A stretch of DNA of 47,102 bases from the NCBI RefSeq assembly GCF_004023625.1, contig NZ_RPDJ01000055.1:1-47102 (forward strand), read 5' to 3'. Numbering within the stretch: position 1 is the stretch's first letter; each line of letters opens with the position of its first letter. The notes under the pieces were generated by a model, which did no database searches, was not told the origin of the DNA, and was given only the letters and a program-made list of their open reading frames with translations. This document shows positions 1 through 8,716 of this stretch, piece after piece. A program made the position numbers and the translations under genes. The DNA comes from Streptomyces cavernae. Lineage in GTDB: Bacteria > Actinomycetota > Actinomycetes > Streptomycetales > Streptomycetaceae.

Positions 1-192
1 CCGAAGCAGCCTGACGTCCCCGACCGCCTCGCCCGTCAGGGCCCGACCGGAGAGCCTACGTGGAAGAGCTGGGCAGACCAGCAGACAACGCCTGCCCAGT
101 CCACGGCAACCGCTCCACATCCGGCTCACAAGCCCATCAGAAGATCACTCTCGGCCCCATCGGTGGATCGAGGTTTAGGGCTCGCCGATAAA
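1..192 (+). CDS. Open frame entering from the left edge, C-terminal part, unknown
   Basis: A reading frame without stops enters at base 1 and ends at TAA 190-192. It encodes about 63 residues rich in P, T, Q and K, and its first half has GC-rich third positions. I do not recognise the protein. It could be the tail of a larger gene outside the window or a chance open frame; low certainty. Confidence 0.25.
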
Positions 193-346
193 TAATTCGT
201 CGGCGAGCATCGCTCCTGAGCTGCGGTGTCAAGACCCGGAGCACGCAAGTTATTTCCCGGCAAGCCCTTAGGGGTCCTTGCACTATGAGCGTCCGATGAG
301 GTCGCGTGGTCTGGTGCCGTGCATCGCAAGGCGCCGGAGAGCCCTG

Positions 347-391
347 GATGGGGGTGCCCCCTGCTCGAGCGGAGCCGAGAGCTTGGGGGAG
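347..391. repeat. 45-nt direct repeat, copy 1
   Basis: This copy begins GATGGGGGTGCCCCC and ends GAGAGCTTGGGGGAG. It is identical to 421-465 except for one base (CGGAGCC here, CGCAGCC there). Its ends (CCCCC and GGGGG blocks) can pair, so the transcript would fold. Repeats of this type are common between genes in Streptomyces. Confidence 0.7.
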
Positions 392-420
392 GAGCTACCT
401 GGGCTTTTCGGCAACGCGGC

Positions 421-465
421 GATGGGGGTGCCCCCTGCTCGAGCGCAGCCGAGAGCTTGGGGGAG
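421..465. repeat. 45-nt direct repeat, copy 2
   Basis: Second copy of the element at 347-391, same orientation, 29 bases after the first ends. Both lie inside the inverted-repeat-bounded element at 264-518. Confidence 0.7.
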
Positions 466-518
466 CGGTGCCAGGCCGCGCGACCCGGGCGGGCATAGTG
501 ACAAGGACCCCTTAGGGC

Positions 519-848
519 GTAGGCGGGCCCGCCGCTGCCTTGGTGGCCCTGTCATGCTGCGCGGCATGAGTCCCGCAAGCCTCACGAGAGGGGCCCGTCA
601 CGCCTGGCGGATGTCCCTGATCTCGTCGGGGTGATGTCCGCCCTGCTGCGGGGCTCACGTCCGGCAGACCAGATCGCGGACTCGATCTGGAGCTCTGCCC
701 TTTCATGAGATCTGCCGCAACGTATCTCGCCCTCCCAGCGTCGCGTTGACGGTTACGGAGGCGCTGAGCGGGGGGCCTCGTGGACCAGGTGTCGATCCCG
801 GCCGAGCCGCGACCCGCTGGTGCGGCGGCGTTGTCCCTGCAACGCACC
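519..848. other. No gene recognised
   Basis: Short overlapping frames exist on both strands, but none has a ribosome binding site, a recognisable motif or consistent codon use. The stretch lies between the MITE-like element and the 3' end of the transpeptidase gene, and is probably decayed DNA. Confidence 0.4.
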
Positions 849-1649
849 TCACCGACCGAGCGACTGCGCGTCGCCCATGACGATCACCGGATGCTGATCG
901 GGGTCCAGCGCGCGCAGCAGTTCTCTCATGTGGTTCCGGACCAGGCTCACACAGCCGTGGGTGGGGCCTCCGTGGTCGACGTGAAGCCAGATGCCGCCGC
1001 CCTTGTCGGCGCCGAGCGGGCGTGTCCAGTCGAGTGGGGAAGTCCCGGCCTTGCGGTTGTAGTTGATGGCCACGACGTAGTCGAAGGAGCCGGCGAGGGG
1101 CTCGCCCTCGAAGCCCGTGCCTGCGATGGTGAAGCTCTGCGACTGGTCGTACGGCAGCTCGGTGCCGGGGTCGGCCAGTCGTCCGCCGGCGTCCGTGAGG
1201 GCGAACACGCCGATGGGCGAACGGAGATCGTCGAGTTGGTGGTTGTCTGTCCATCCCTTGAGGGCGTTGTGGGCGGGCCAGGTCGCGCCCGGCTCCCAGC
1301 CCGTAGGGGTGCGTCGGTACAACACCACGTGCGACCGGGGCGAGTTTCTGCCTTCGCCGGTGACGACGACGACCTGCCGGGCGTTCTCGGGGATCTCCGC
1401 CAGCGTCCGGGGACCCAGGCCCGGTAGCTGAGCGGACACGGGATGGGAGGTGGACGCGGATGCCTTTGCTCCCGCCGCTGTCGAACCGGGTCTCGCCTGT
1501 GTGGTGACCGGCGCGGGAAACCGGGTGTCCTGTGCTCCCCTGGCGGCCGTGGGTGCGTCCTGCGCGCCCCCGCATGCGGTGAGCGTCGCGGCCAGGGCCA
1601 GGAGGGCGACGTGACGCCCTCGGTGGGGGCGACGTGTTGATGAAGCCAT
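849..1649 (-). CDS. L,D-transpeptidase (YkuD) lipoprotein
   Basis: The protein has 266 residues. An N-terminal lipoprotein signal has a hydrophobic stretch and lipobox L-T-A-C followed by GG, so it should be anchored outside the membrane. The C-terminal half is a YkuD domain ending in IWLHVDHGGPTHGCVSL, with the catalytic His and Cys of the (S/T)HGC signature (Thr instead of the usual Ser). Family enzymes make 3-3 cross-links in peptidoglycan. The ATG at 1649 is chosen because GGCGAGG lies upstream; the frame stays open further 5' only because it runs into the decayed transpeptidase at 1735-2920. No Ig-like domain is present, so it is shorter than the usual actinobacterial Ldt. Confidence 0.85.
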   Translation of the reverse strand: MASSTRRPHRGRHVALLALAATLTACGGAQDAPTAARGAQDTRFPAPVTTQARPGSTAAGAKASASTSHPVSAQLPGLGPRTLAEIPENARQVVVVTGEGRNSPRSHVVLYRRTPTGWEPGATWPAHNALKGWTDNHQLDDLRSPIGVFALTDAGGRLADPGTELPYDQSQSFTIAGTGFEGEPLAGSFDYVVAINYNRKAGTSPLDWTRPLGADKGGGIWLHVDHGGPTHGCVSLVRNHMRELLRALDPDQHPVIVMGDAQSLGR

Positions 1650-1734
1650 GATGTCAGCCTCGCCAGGACTTTTGAGGAACTCGTCAGCTTCGACGCATGA
1701 ATTTGGCAGTGAGGTGGAACGACAGCGGGCCGGG

Positions 1735-2920
1735 CCCGCAGTCCACTCCCCCCAGGGCATGTTCCAGCCGTTGATGCCGTTGTCGGGGGCGATGGTCTTG
1801 TCGTCGGAGTTCTTCACTACGACCACATCGCCGTCGAGGGAGTGGTCGTAGAGCCAGGCGCCGTCCTGGGCCGGGTCGCCACCGCCCCCGCGCTTCGTTC
1901 AGCCCCAAACAGCCGTGGCTGATGTCGGACCGCCCGAACACCGAGTCCGCCCCAGTAGTTGCCGTGGATGCACGTGCCGGAGGTGGACAGGCGCATGGCG
2001 TGCGGGACGTCGGGGATGTCGTACTCGCCGGCGAAACCCACCCTGGCTCCGTTCATCCGGGTGCAGAGCAGCTTCTGCGAGAGACCATCCGGCCGTTGCA
2101 CATGGGCGAGCTCTGCGCGCCTGCCGTGATCGGTATCGTCTGCACTGTCCGGCCGTCGCGGACGACCTTCATCCGGTGCGTCGACGCGTCCACGGTGGAG
2201 AGATATGACTACGGCCGACAGTGAACCGGAGGATCTTGTTCTGCTCCCCGTAGGCGCTTGTGGCACCTTTGACTCCGTCGAGACGGATCCTGGCGATAAC
2301 GGTCGAGTGCGGCATCCCCTACTGCTGCGGACGGAAGTCGCGGCGTCGGCCGCCGAACCAGTGCCCCACGACGGGCTGGCCGCTGCGGGAGGGTGCTGTC
2401 GAAGGGGGCCTTCTTGTCGGTGATGGGCTTGTCGAAGGTGAACGAGGCCGGCATGCCCGCCCCGACCGTGAAGCGGTGCAACGGGCTGTAGGTGCCGGTG
2501 AAGCGGTCGGCTCGGTGAGGGTTGTGAACGTCACCTTCTTCGTCGCCGTAAGTCCGCCGTCGTCGGCTGCCGTCGCCGTCGGGCGGTAGGTCATACCGTG
2601 GTCGAGAACGGCACCGGGCGCCCAGGCTGCGTGGTTGGTGGACAGATCGCCGGGCGCGGCCTTGCCGTCCGCGGTGGTCAGTGCCCTTGGTGATCCGGCC
2701 TGCCTTGGCTGTCACTCGGCCGCCGCGGCCCACGCAGAATGCTCCTGCCCGTCGGCGGCGTTCAGTTGTACGCGCAGCCCCGGCCGTGCCTTGGCCGCGG
2801 CTGAGGACGTCTGCGCGGCGTTCCCCGCGGGGTTCTTCCCGTCTTATGAGCTGGTACTGCAGCCGGCCAGAAGGCACACACGGACAGGGCGGCGATGGCG
2901 GGGGCGGCGCGTGCGACGGG
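1735..2920 (-). pseudogene. Decayed full-length L,D-transpeptidase (Ig-like plus YkuD)
   Basis: Pieces of a classic actinobacterial Ldt follow in order but in different frames. They are a lipobox LLAGCSTSS followed at once by TAA (near 2845-2875), ARPGLRVQLNAADGQEHSA, ALTTADGKAAPGDLSTNHAA, KVTFTTLTEPTA, an Ig-like stretch ending FDKPITDKKAPFDSTL, RVGFAGEYDIPDVPHAMRLS, TSGTCIHGNYWG, ISHGCLGLNEARG, and a C-terminal TIAPDNGINGWNMPW. At least four frame changes and one stop separate them, so no functional protein can be made. The last piece runs in frame into the intact YkuD lipoprotein gene downstream. Confidence 0.85.
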
Positions 2921-2959
2921 CGGATTCTTTGCCGAGCAGGCGCACAGGGTGAGGTGCGG

Positions 2960-2981
2960 TTATCAGGAAGTTGTCAGGGTG
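2960..2981 (+). promoter_or_regulatory. 11-bp direct repeat, candidate response-regulator box
   Basis: TTATCAGGAAG is followed directly by TTGTCAGGGTG, two half-sites in helical phase. OmpR/PhoB-class regulators commonly bind 11-bp-spaced direct repeats. It lies 66 bases before the GTG of the response regulator gene, so autoregulation is a reasonable inference. Confidence 0.4.
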
Positions 2982-3046
2982 TGGGAAGAACCGCAGACCC
3001 GGCCGGTACCGCCTCGGCACCGTTCAACAGACTTACAGTCGCTGCC

Positions 3047-3742
3047 GTGTGCGCACATATTCTGGTCGCGGAAGACGACCACATGCAGGCCGAACTCATC
3101 AGGCGACTGTTGCTCAAGGAAGGTCACACCGCGGTGGTCGTCTCCGACGGCCGGGCCGCGATCGACGAGGCCAGCAGCCAACGGCCCGATCTGGTCGTGC
3201 TGGACCTGATGCTGCCGGGCATCGACGGTTTCGGGGTCTGCCGTGTGCTGCGCCGCGACCGGGACGTGCCGGTCCTGATGCTGACCGCCCGCACCGCCGA
3301 GGAGGATGTACTCCTGGGCCTCGACCTCGGAGCGGACGACTACATGACCAAGCCTTACAGCCCACGGGAGTTGCTGGCTCGGATACGTACCGTTCTGCGC
3401 CGCGCCCTTGGCCCGGCCGAGCGCTCTCCCGCACTGCGCGTGGGCGGGATCAGCGTCGATCCCGTACGGCACGAGGTCGTCTGCGACGGGGCACCGATCG
3501 TCTGCACCCCCGGTGAGTTCGCCATCCTCCGCGCCATGGCGGCCGAGCCCGACCGGGTCTTCACGCGCCGTCAACTGCTGCAGCACACCCGCGGTCACGA
3601 CCGCGCCTCCACCGAGCGCGCCATCGACGTGCACATCATGAACCTGCGCAAGAAGATCGAGCCCAGCCCGCGCACCCCTGCACGGCTGTTGACGGTGTTC
3701 GGCGTCGGCTACAAGCTCGTTGACAGCCGGCATGGCTGCTGA
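3047..3742 (+). CDS. OmpR/PhoB-family response regulator
   Basis: The protein has 231 residues, the usual length for the family. The receiver domain spans about residues 3-115, with acid pair D10-D11, phospho-acceptor D53 in VVLDLMLPG, and the conserved Lys in YMTKPYSP. The winged-helix DNA-binding domain spans about 130-228 (RRQLLQHTRG, HIMNLRKKIE, VFGVGYKL). GTG 3047 is chosen because the receiver fold begins with the next residues (CAHILVAEDDH); no good Shine-Dalgarno is visible, so a leaderless or weakly initiated message is possible. The gene overlaps the next gene, its kinase partner, by 11 nt. Confidence 0.92.
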   Translation: MCAHILVAEDDHMQAELIRRLLLKEGHTAVVVSDGRAAIDEASSQRPDLVVLDLMLPGIDGFGVCRVLRRDRDVPVLMLTARTAEEDVLLGLDLGADDYMTKPYSPRELLARIRTVLRRALGPAERSPALRVGGISVDPVRHEVVCDGAPIVCTPGEFAILRAMAAEPDRVFTRRQLLQHTRGHDRASTERAIDVHIMNLRKKIEPSPRTPARLLTVFGVGYKLVDSRHGC

Positions 3743-5552
3743 CTCCCAGATTCCATGGCGCAGGAGCCTGCTGGTACGGCTGCTGCTGACCTCCGTGGCC
3801 ATCGCCTTGCTGTCCGTGGGCGCCACCGCCTGGCTGGCGGTGCAGCTCACCACCCGTGCCATCCAGGAGGAGCGCGGCCAGGTCCTGTCCGACGACTCCG
3901 AAATCCTGCGCCGGCTCAGCGGCTACGCGGCCACCCACGCCGACTGGAACCGAGTCCGGTCCACGGTGCGTACCCTCTCGCGCACCATGGACCGGCGCAT
4001 CGCCCTGACAACCGCCGGCGGACGTCTCATCGCCGACTCGGCCACCGCCGGCACCGCGCTGCCCGCCCGCGCCTCGGCCACCGTCGACCCGTTGCGCATC
4101 GACACCTACACCGAACCGGGCGCCCAGCTCTCCGGCATAGACCCACGTGCGGTGGGCCCCTATCTGCTCCCGCCCGACGAACGTGCCCAGGTGAGGAAGC
4201 TGGCGAACGTCCGCCTGCTGTGCATGCGCAAGAACGGAAGCGACGGCAGCACCCGGCAGATTCCCAGCGGACGCACGTTGGTCACGGCCGATGGCGACAA
4301 CGCCGACGTGCCGCTGGAGTGCGCCGACGGACGGCTCAACACGCCCACGCCCACCGAGAGCAAGGCGCTGTCGAAACTCAAGGTCCTGATGTCCCCGTGC
4401 TTGGACAAACAGCCGCCCACACATCGCCCGTTCCCCAGCCCCCAGCTCGATCTCATCCCCGGAGCTCCCCCCCTGGCGATGGCCGACTACTCCCCTCTTC
4501 CCGCCGACTACGAGCAGACCCAGACCTGCATCGCCAACGCGCGGCGTACCCAGCTCGACCCGCACGTCGCTCCGCGAGCCGCCCTCTATCTGGGCAGCCG
4601 GGGCCAGCAGGAAGCAGGCTTCGACCTCTCCCCCGCCAACAAAACCAAAATCATCGGCGTTTGCGGACTCGTCCTCGCCATCACCATCACCCTGACCGCA
4701 GTCGTCGCGGTCCGCCTGGTCCGGCCCCTGCGGGCCCTGATTGCTGCGGCCCAGCAGCCCCCGGAGCGCCATGCCCGCGTCGCCGTCACCACCAAGGACG
4801 AGACGGGCTTCCTGGCCGCCGCCTTCAACGAACTCACCGCGCGCCGCGAACAACTGGAGGCTCAACGCAAGGCCATGGTCAGCGACATCGCCCACGAGCT
4901 GCGCACCCCGCTGACCAACATCCGCGGCTGGCTGGAGGTCACCCGCGACGGCCTGCTCGACCCGGATCCAGATCTCATCGCCTCCCTGCACGACGAGGCA
5001 CTGCAACTGCAGCACATCATCGACGATCTGCAAGACCTCGCCGCGGTCGACGCGGGCACACTGCGGCTGCACCGCGAACCCCTGCGCGCGGACGAGCTCG
5101 TCGCCCAGACCGTGTCCGCCCACCGCAGCCGCGCCGAGGCCGCCCACGTCCGCCTGCTGACCCACACCGACACCGGGCTATGGATCAACGCCGACCCGGT
5201 ACGGATGCGCCAGACTCTGGCCAATCTCGTCTCCAACGCGCTACGCCACACACCCGCCCACGGCACAGTCACCCTCACCGCCCGGCACTCCGGCGAACTG
5301 GCCGTCCTCACCGTGGAGGACACCGGCGACGGAATCGCCCCCGACGACCTCCCCCACGTCTTCGAACGATTCTGGCGGGCCGAGAAATCCCGCAGCAGAC
5401 GCACCGGAGGCAGCGGCCTCGGCCTGTCCATCGTGCGCCAGTTCGTCGAGGCACACGGCGGCACCGTCACGGCCCACAGCACACCCGGTGCCGGAGCGGT
5501 GTTCACCATCCGGCTCCCCCTCACCCGGCAACCCGACAGCCCAACGCCATGA
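3732..5552 (+). CDS. Sensor histidine kinase, partner of the upstream regulator
   Basis: The protein has 606 residues. Membrane segment 1 spans about 14-37, and a large extracytoplasmic domain of about 270 residues contains scattered Cys (VRLLCMRKN, PLECADG, MSPCLD, QTCIAN) that may form disulfides. Segment 2 spans about 307-328, followed by HAMP. HisKA has the phospho-His in SDIAHELRTPLTN (about 388). HATPase_c has N box NLVSNALRHT, G1 DTGDGIAPDDL, F box FERFWRAE and G2 GGSGLGLSIV. ATG 3732 gives the usual RR/HK overlap; a TTG four codons upstream is less likely. The ligand is unknown, and the large Cys-containing sensor resembles no family I can name. Confidence 0.92.
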   Translation: MAADSQIPWRRSLLVRLLLTSVAIALLSVGATAWLAVQLTTRAIQEERGQVLSDDSEILRRLSGYAATHADWNRVRSTVRTLSRTMDRRIALTTAGGRLIADSATAGTALPARASATVDPLRIDTYTEPGAQLSGIDPRAVGPYLLPPDERAQVRKLANVRLLCMRKNGSDGSTRQIPSGRTLVTADGDNADVPLECADGRLNTPTPTESKALSKLKVLMSPCLDKQPPTHRPFPSPQLDLIPGAPPLAMADYSPLPADYEQTQTCIANARRTQLDPHVAPRAALYLGSRGQQEAGFDLSPANKTKIIGVCGLVLAITITLTAVVAVRLVRPLRALIAAAQQPPERHARVAVTTKDETGFLAAAFNELTARREQLEAQRKAMVSDIAHELRTPLTNIRGWLEVTRDGLLDPDPDLIASLHDEALQLQHIIDDLQDLAAVDAGTLRLHREPLRADELVAQTVSAHRSRAEAAHVRLLTHTDTGLWINADPVRMRQTLANLVSNALRHTPAHGTVTLTARHSGELAVLTVEDTGDGIAPDDLPHVFERFWRAEKSRSRRTGGSGLGLSIVRQFVEAHGGTVTAHSTPGAGAVFTIRLPLTRQPDSPTP

Positions 5553-5799
5553 CACACGCGGGACCAGGAGGCATGCCCCGGTGCGACGCGAACGGAACCG
5601 CACGCCTCGCCAACCCCGGCACCAGCAGCCGGCCTCCAAAACGGTACCCACGCTTGGCAACCACACGACGACACTCCAGCGCGACCGACCGACGGTCCAC
5701 ACCCCCCAAAAAACGGATCTTGTCCCTGATCGAGGAACCGCTGCGCGGTGGGCGGCCGGCCACCACACCCCTCCGTCCCACAATCCGATGGCCCCCACA
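5553..5799. other. No gene recognised
   Basis: Frames are open on both strands because of the composition, but none shows a start signal or motif. The stretch lies between the kinase gene and a GGDEF remnant. Confidence 0.35.
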
Positions 5800-6000
5800 C
5801 GTCCAGTCCAGCGGGCCAGGCGCCGGCCGAGGGTACGGATGACGGCGTCGCCGGTGGCGTGTCCGTAGGTGTCGTTGACGGCCTTGAAGCCGTTGGCGTC
5901 CAGCAGCAGGACATGCACGGCGCCGCGGCGCCGGTGCGCAGCAGCCGATCGGTGTGGGTGAGGAGGGCGGGGCGGCCGGGTAGCTGGCCCCGGGTGAGGC
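5800..6000 (-). pseudogene. GGDEF-domain protein remnant
   Basis: On the minus strand one frame reads LPGRPALLTHTDRLLRTG. After a frame change another reads VHVLLLDANGFKAVNDTYGH followed by ATGDAVIRTLGRRLARW. These match the N-terminal half of a diguanylate-cyclase-like GGDEF domain of the small Streptomyces type. The GG[DE]EF signature itself is absent because similarity stops soon after LARW. The gene is therefore both frameshifted and truncated. Confidence 0.7.
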
Positions 6001-6257
6001 CCACGGCTTGGTGCGCGCCGCCGGCAGCCACCCAGGAGGCCACTGGGTTGAGTACGGGGAAGGTCGTCTGGTTCGCACTGCGCCATGGCTGATCACCGAG
6101 CCGGAACCACTGACTCGGGTTGCGTGGGTGTATGCGTCACCCGCCGATAATTCCTGGCGACGAAGGGCGGGGTGACTTATGATCACCGCCATCATTGTCA
6201 TGCTCATCGCACGGTGATGTCCCGTGCGATGAACTGACGGAACGGGAGGGGGAGCAG

Positions 6258-6659
6258 ATGACGCTGCGCAGCTTCGTCACCAAGTCCGCGGTCGCGGCCA
6301 CCGCAGGGGCCACTTTCTTGCTTTTCGCGACGCCCGCCCAGGCGAGCTCGGGCTGGGACTACATAGGCACCACGGACTTCCCCGTCAGCACTGCTGACTA
6401 CATACGCACCATAGGCAATGCGCTGTCGACTGGCGGCGACATACAGGCCTGCATCACCAGCGGCAGCACCAGGGCACGCGCCTACGACCTCTGGGAGTAC
6501 GACCCCAACAACGACGACGAGTTCGTTGGCGCGGTGGACAACGCCGGATGCTGGATCTGGCGAGACATCGGCAAGTACGTCGACGGCGACAACAAGCGCG
6601 CGGAGTTCTACATCGGTACCTACGACAACGAAGCTCTCTGGGTCAAGTGGTACGACTGA
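6258..6659 (+). CDS. Small secreted protein, function unknown
   Basis: The protein has 133 residues. A signal peptide (residues 1 to about 31) has a charged start, a hydrophobic core ATAGATFLLFATP and an AQA-S cleavage motif. The mature part is small, acidic and aromatic, ending LWVKWYD, with two Cys (IQACITS, NAGCWIW) that could form a disulfide. ATG 6258 is preceded by the strong ribosome binding site GGGAGGGGGAG. The ORF extends further 5' but without coding character. I do not recognise a family. Confidence 0.8.
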   Translation: MTLRSFVTKSAVAATAGATFLLFATPAQASSGWDYIGTTDFPVSTADYIRTIGNALSTGGDIQACITSGSTRARAYDLWEYDPNNDDEFVGAVDNAGCWIWRDIGKYVDGDNKRAEFYIGTYDNEALWVKWYD

Positions 6660-6705
6660 CCCCTTGCGCTGCCAGTCGATGAAGCATGCGTGCCGCTGAC
6701 GGCGC

Positions 6706-6749
6706 GGACGACGAAGGGGGCCCCGGCACCGGGCCCCCCTTCGTCGTCC
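6706..6749. terminator. Strong hairpin, probable bidirectional terminator
   Basis: The arms GGACGACGAAGGGGGCCC (6706-6723) and its complement ending CTTCGTCGTCC (up to 6749), with one extra C, enclose a short CGGCACC loop. It lies 46 bases after the secreted protein gene, and its right edge coincides with the stop of a minus-strand frame (6749-6982). Confidence 0.75.
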
Positions 6750-6982
6750 TACTGGTCGTTTCCTGCTCTGCCGGGGTCCAGGGTCACGCCGTCCGTCGGG
6801 CTGGCCGTCGTCGGCTCATCCGTCGGCTCCTCGGTCTCGCGCCGTGTCGGGGTCGGGGTCCAGGTCGGCTGAACCGCCGCGCCCTGGTCGGTGTTCAACA
6901 CCGCTGCCGCTCCAGAACATGCGGCTGGGCTGGTGGTTGCCCGCCGGTACAGGGGCCCGGTGGGCCGGGTCTGGATCCCTTA
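6749..6982 (-). pseudogene. Pro/Thr-rich C-terminal tail of an unknown protein
   Basis: This minus-strand frame has no ATG; it opens after TAA near 6982 and ends at TAG 6749-6751. Its end reads PTWTPTPTRRETEEPTDEPT and then TASPTDGVTLDPGRAGNDQ. Such P/T/E-rich tails end many exported actinobacterial proteins. With no upstream domain in frame it is probably a gene remnant. It shares the hairpin at 6706-6749 as terminator. Confidence 0.35.
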
Positions 6983-7113
6983 TCGGCGCCCCGGCGCAGG
7001 AACTCCTTCGCTCGGTAAGGCAACAGAGCCCCGTGGGCCCCGGCATCTGGTGCGGGTGATGGGGCTCCTTGGAATCAGCCAGTCACGCTCAAGGTCCTCA
7101 CGTGACTGCAGGT

Positions 7114-7647
7114 TCAACCAGAGGCGGGCGGCCCGGGGTTGTCGGTACCGATGTCGCGCGCCGGATACATCTGCAGCCTGCTCAGCCGGTGTGGCGGCTC
7201 CTCCTCGGTCGCCGCCTCGATGCGCAGGTCGGCGAGGCGCGCGTGAAGATACTGCGGTTCGGCCTGCACTTCAGTGAGGCCCTCGCGCAGTCGCTCGGCC
7301 ACCGTACTGAAAAGGTGGGTGACCCAGTCCAGGGGCACGAGGCTCAGGTAACGATCATCGAAGTGTCGTCGCAGTTCCTCCTCGTCGGGGGGTGTCCATC
7401 CCGGGGTGCCGGCCGCCGCGAAGCGCGATATCACCCACCGCACATGCGTCAGGGCGTGGCTCGCCGGGTTTTCGGCCTCGACGCGTTCCTTGAGTGCGGC
7501 CCAGCTCGGCAGCCCGTGCTCCCGGGCGATGGCCAGCTGAGCTTCGTGAAGTGCTGCGAACTCCCCTGCGGAGAGGCGACGCTTCGCCTCGGTCTTCAGG
7601 TACCGGAGGCTGGGCCTGTCGGGGAAATGGCGCGGTTGATCGGACAA
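7114..7647 (-). CDS. Truncated serine-hydrolase N-terminal domain protein
   Basis: The product has 177 residues and begins LSDQPRHFPDRPSLRYLKTE, with EHGLPSWAALKERVE, HVRWVISRFAAAGTPGW and a final EEEPPHRLSRLQMYPARDIG. From family knowledge, this region forms the N-terminal part of longer actinobacterial serine hydrolases with a C-terminal beta-lactamase-like domain, which is missing here. The TTG start at 7647 is favoured because GAGGAAGGAC lies just upstream. It may be a stable short protein, but a truncated gene seems more likely. Confidence 0.55.
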   Translation of the reverse strand: MSDQPRHFPDRPSLRYLKTEAKRRLSAGEFAALHEAQLAIAREHGLPSWAALKERVEAENPASHALTHVRWVISRFAAAGTPGWTPPDEEELRRHFDDRYLSLVPLDWVTHLFSTVAERLREGLTEVQAEPQYLHARLADLRIEAATEEEPPHRLSRLQMYPARDIGTDNPGPPASG

Positions 7648-8141
7648 GGCAGTCCTTCCTCGGCGCCCGCGGGTCCGCGACATCGGGCTGGAAGATCTGC
7701 CAGTGATCTTCATGTGCAACCGGTGAGCTTGCAGCTCTTCCCGCGGACCCAGAGGCGGCCGGGAAACCGCCAGCACGACGCTACACCGCGCCCCCCGGCG
7801 CAGCAAATGGATTTTGCACCGCCCACGGCACTGAAAAAGGGCTGCGCCACCTCCACCGGACCGGGGGCTGGCGCCCGGTCACCGGGAGACAGCGAGGTGA
7901 CGCCGATTGCCCCGAACAGCACTGCCTGTCCGAGCGGGAAACAAGAGCAGGTCTGGGGACGGCCCGAGTGCGGATGGGGAATTTCAAGGACACGGGGCCC
8001 ACCGCCAGGGTTGGGGGTGTTCATGAACCGTATTGGGAGCGGAAGTGAGCGCCTTGCCGGTGGCGAGTCGGGACCGCGACCTTGGCCGATCCGTCCGTGT
8101 GCGTACGTGGACCGGCCACACCGTGCTCAGTGAGCTCGGTG
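7648..8141. other. No confident gene
   Basis: A minus-strand frame beginning MNTPNPGGGPRVLEIPHPHS (from 8024) starts well but continues into sequence without recognisable structure, and no good Shine-Dalgarno is seen. This is treated as degenerate sequence between two serine-hydrolase remnants. Confidence 0.35.
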
Positions 8142-8716
8142 TCAGTCGTCGATGGCCTGGTAGAGCGTGGTCCAGAAGTCGTGGATGAGCCGCGCCGAGT
8201 CCAGGGTGGACATCTCGACGTGGGTGAACAGGATTCCGGTGAGCTGGTTGTCCGGGTCGGCGTAGGCCGTGATGCCGGTCCCGCCGTCCCAGCCGAACTG
8301 GCCGATGGGCGCGTGGTCGCCACGATGGGTACGCGCTGCCATCCCGAAGCCCCAGCCGCCCTGCTGCCCTTGGCCGACCGAGATGGGGGCGATGTTCCTG
8401 TACATGGTGTCCCGGGCAGCTTGCTGCTCGGGCGAGAGGCGGTTGGTGGTCATCAGCTCGACGGCAGGCCGGGACAAGATCCGTTCGCTGCCGTGCATGC
8501 CGTGGTTCAGCAGCATCCGGAAACAGGCGTGGTATTCGTCGACGGTGGATACCAGTCCGCCGCCGGCGCCCTGAAATGTCGGAGGCCGGATGGTCCTTCC
8601 GCCTTCCGCCTCGTCCCACACGAGGACTTTCCGGTCTGCGGATCGGGTCCGTACAGGGGCGGCAGTCGGTCGATCTTGTCGGCGGGCACATGGAAGGCGG
8701 TGTCCTTCATTCCCAG
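8142..8716 (-). pseudogene. Class C beta-lactamase-like serine hydrolase, C-terminal remnant
   Basis: The 5' part reads MKDTAFHVPADKIDRLPPLY. A frame change near 8625-8635 then leads to VLVWDEAEGG, GGGLVSTVDEYHACFRMLLN, the family segment RILSRPAVELMTTNRL, GQQGGWGFGMAARTH, GWDGGTGITAYADP and the C-terminal LIHDFWTTLYQAIDD. The N-terminal half, with the SxxK and YxN catalytic motifs, is missing. The break at 8716 coincides with the start of an IS3-type transposase scrap, suggesting the insertion cut the gene. Confidence 0.8.

Larger units (their letters stand above)
264..518. repeat. MITE-like element with terminal inverted repeats
   Basis: About 24-nt arms at 264-287 and 494-518 are inverted copies of each other, with one mismatch (CCCTTAGGGG against CCCTAAGGGG in the compared orientation) and one single-base indel. 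Both share the core GGGGTCCTTG followed by CACTATG. The 206-nt interior has no convincing gene and carries two direct copies of a 45-nt repeat. Size and layout fit a non-autonomous mobile element. I see no clear target duplication. Confidence 0.5.

Noticed and set aside
1650..1826. N-terminal extension of the YkuD lipoprotein gene
   Set aside because: The extra codons are the C-terminus of the decayed Ldt gene; the lipoprotein signal must be at the N-terminus, so ATG 1649 is the start.
3636..5165. Long minus-strand open frame (509 codons) opposite the histidine kinase gene
   Set aside because: It is the antisense shadow of a GC-rich gene whose plus-strand product has all kinase motifs; the antisense product has no domain or start signal.
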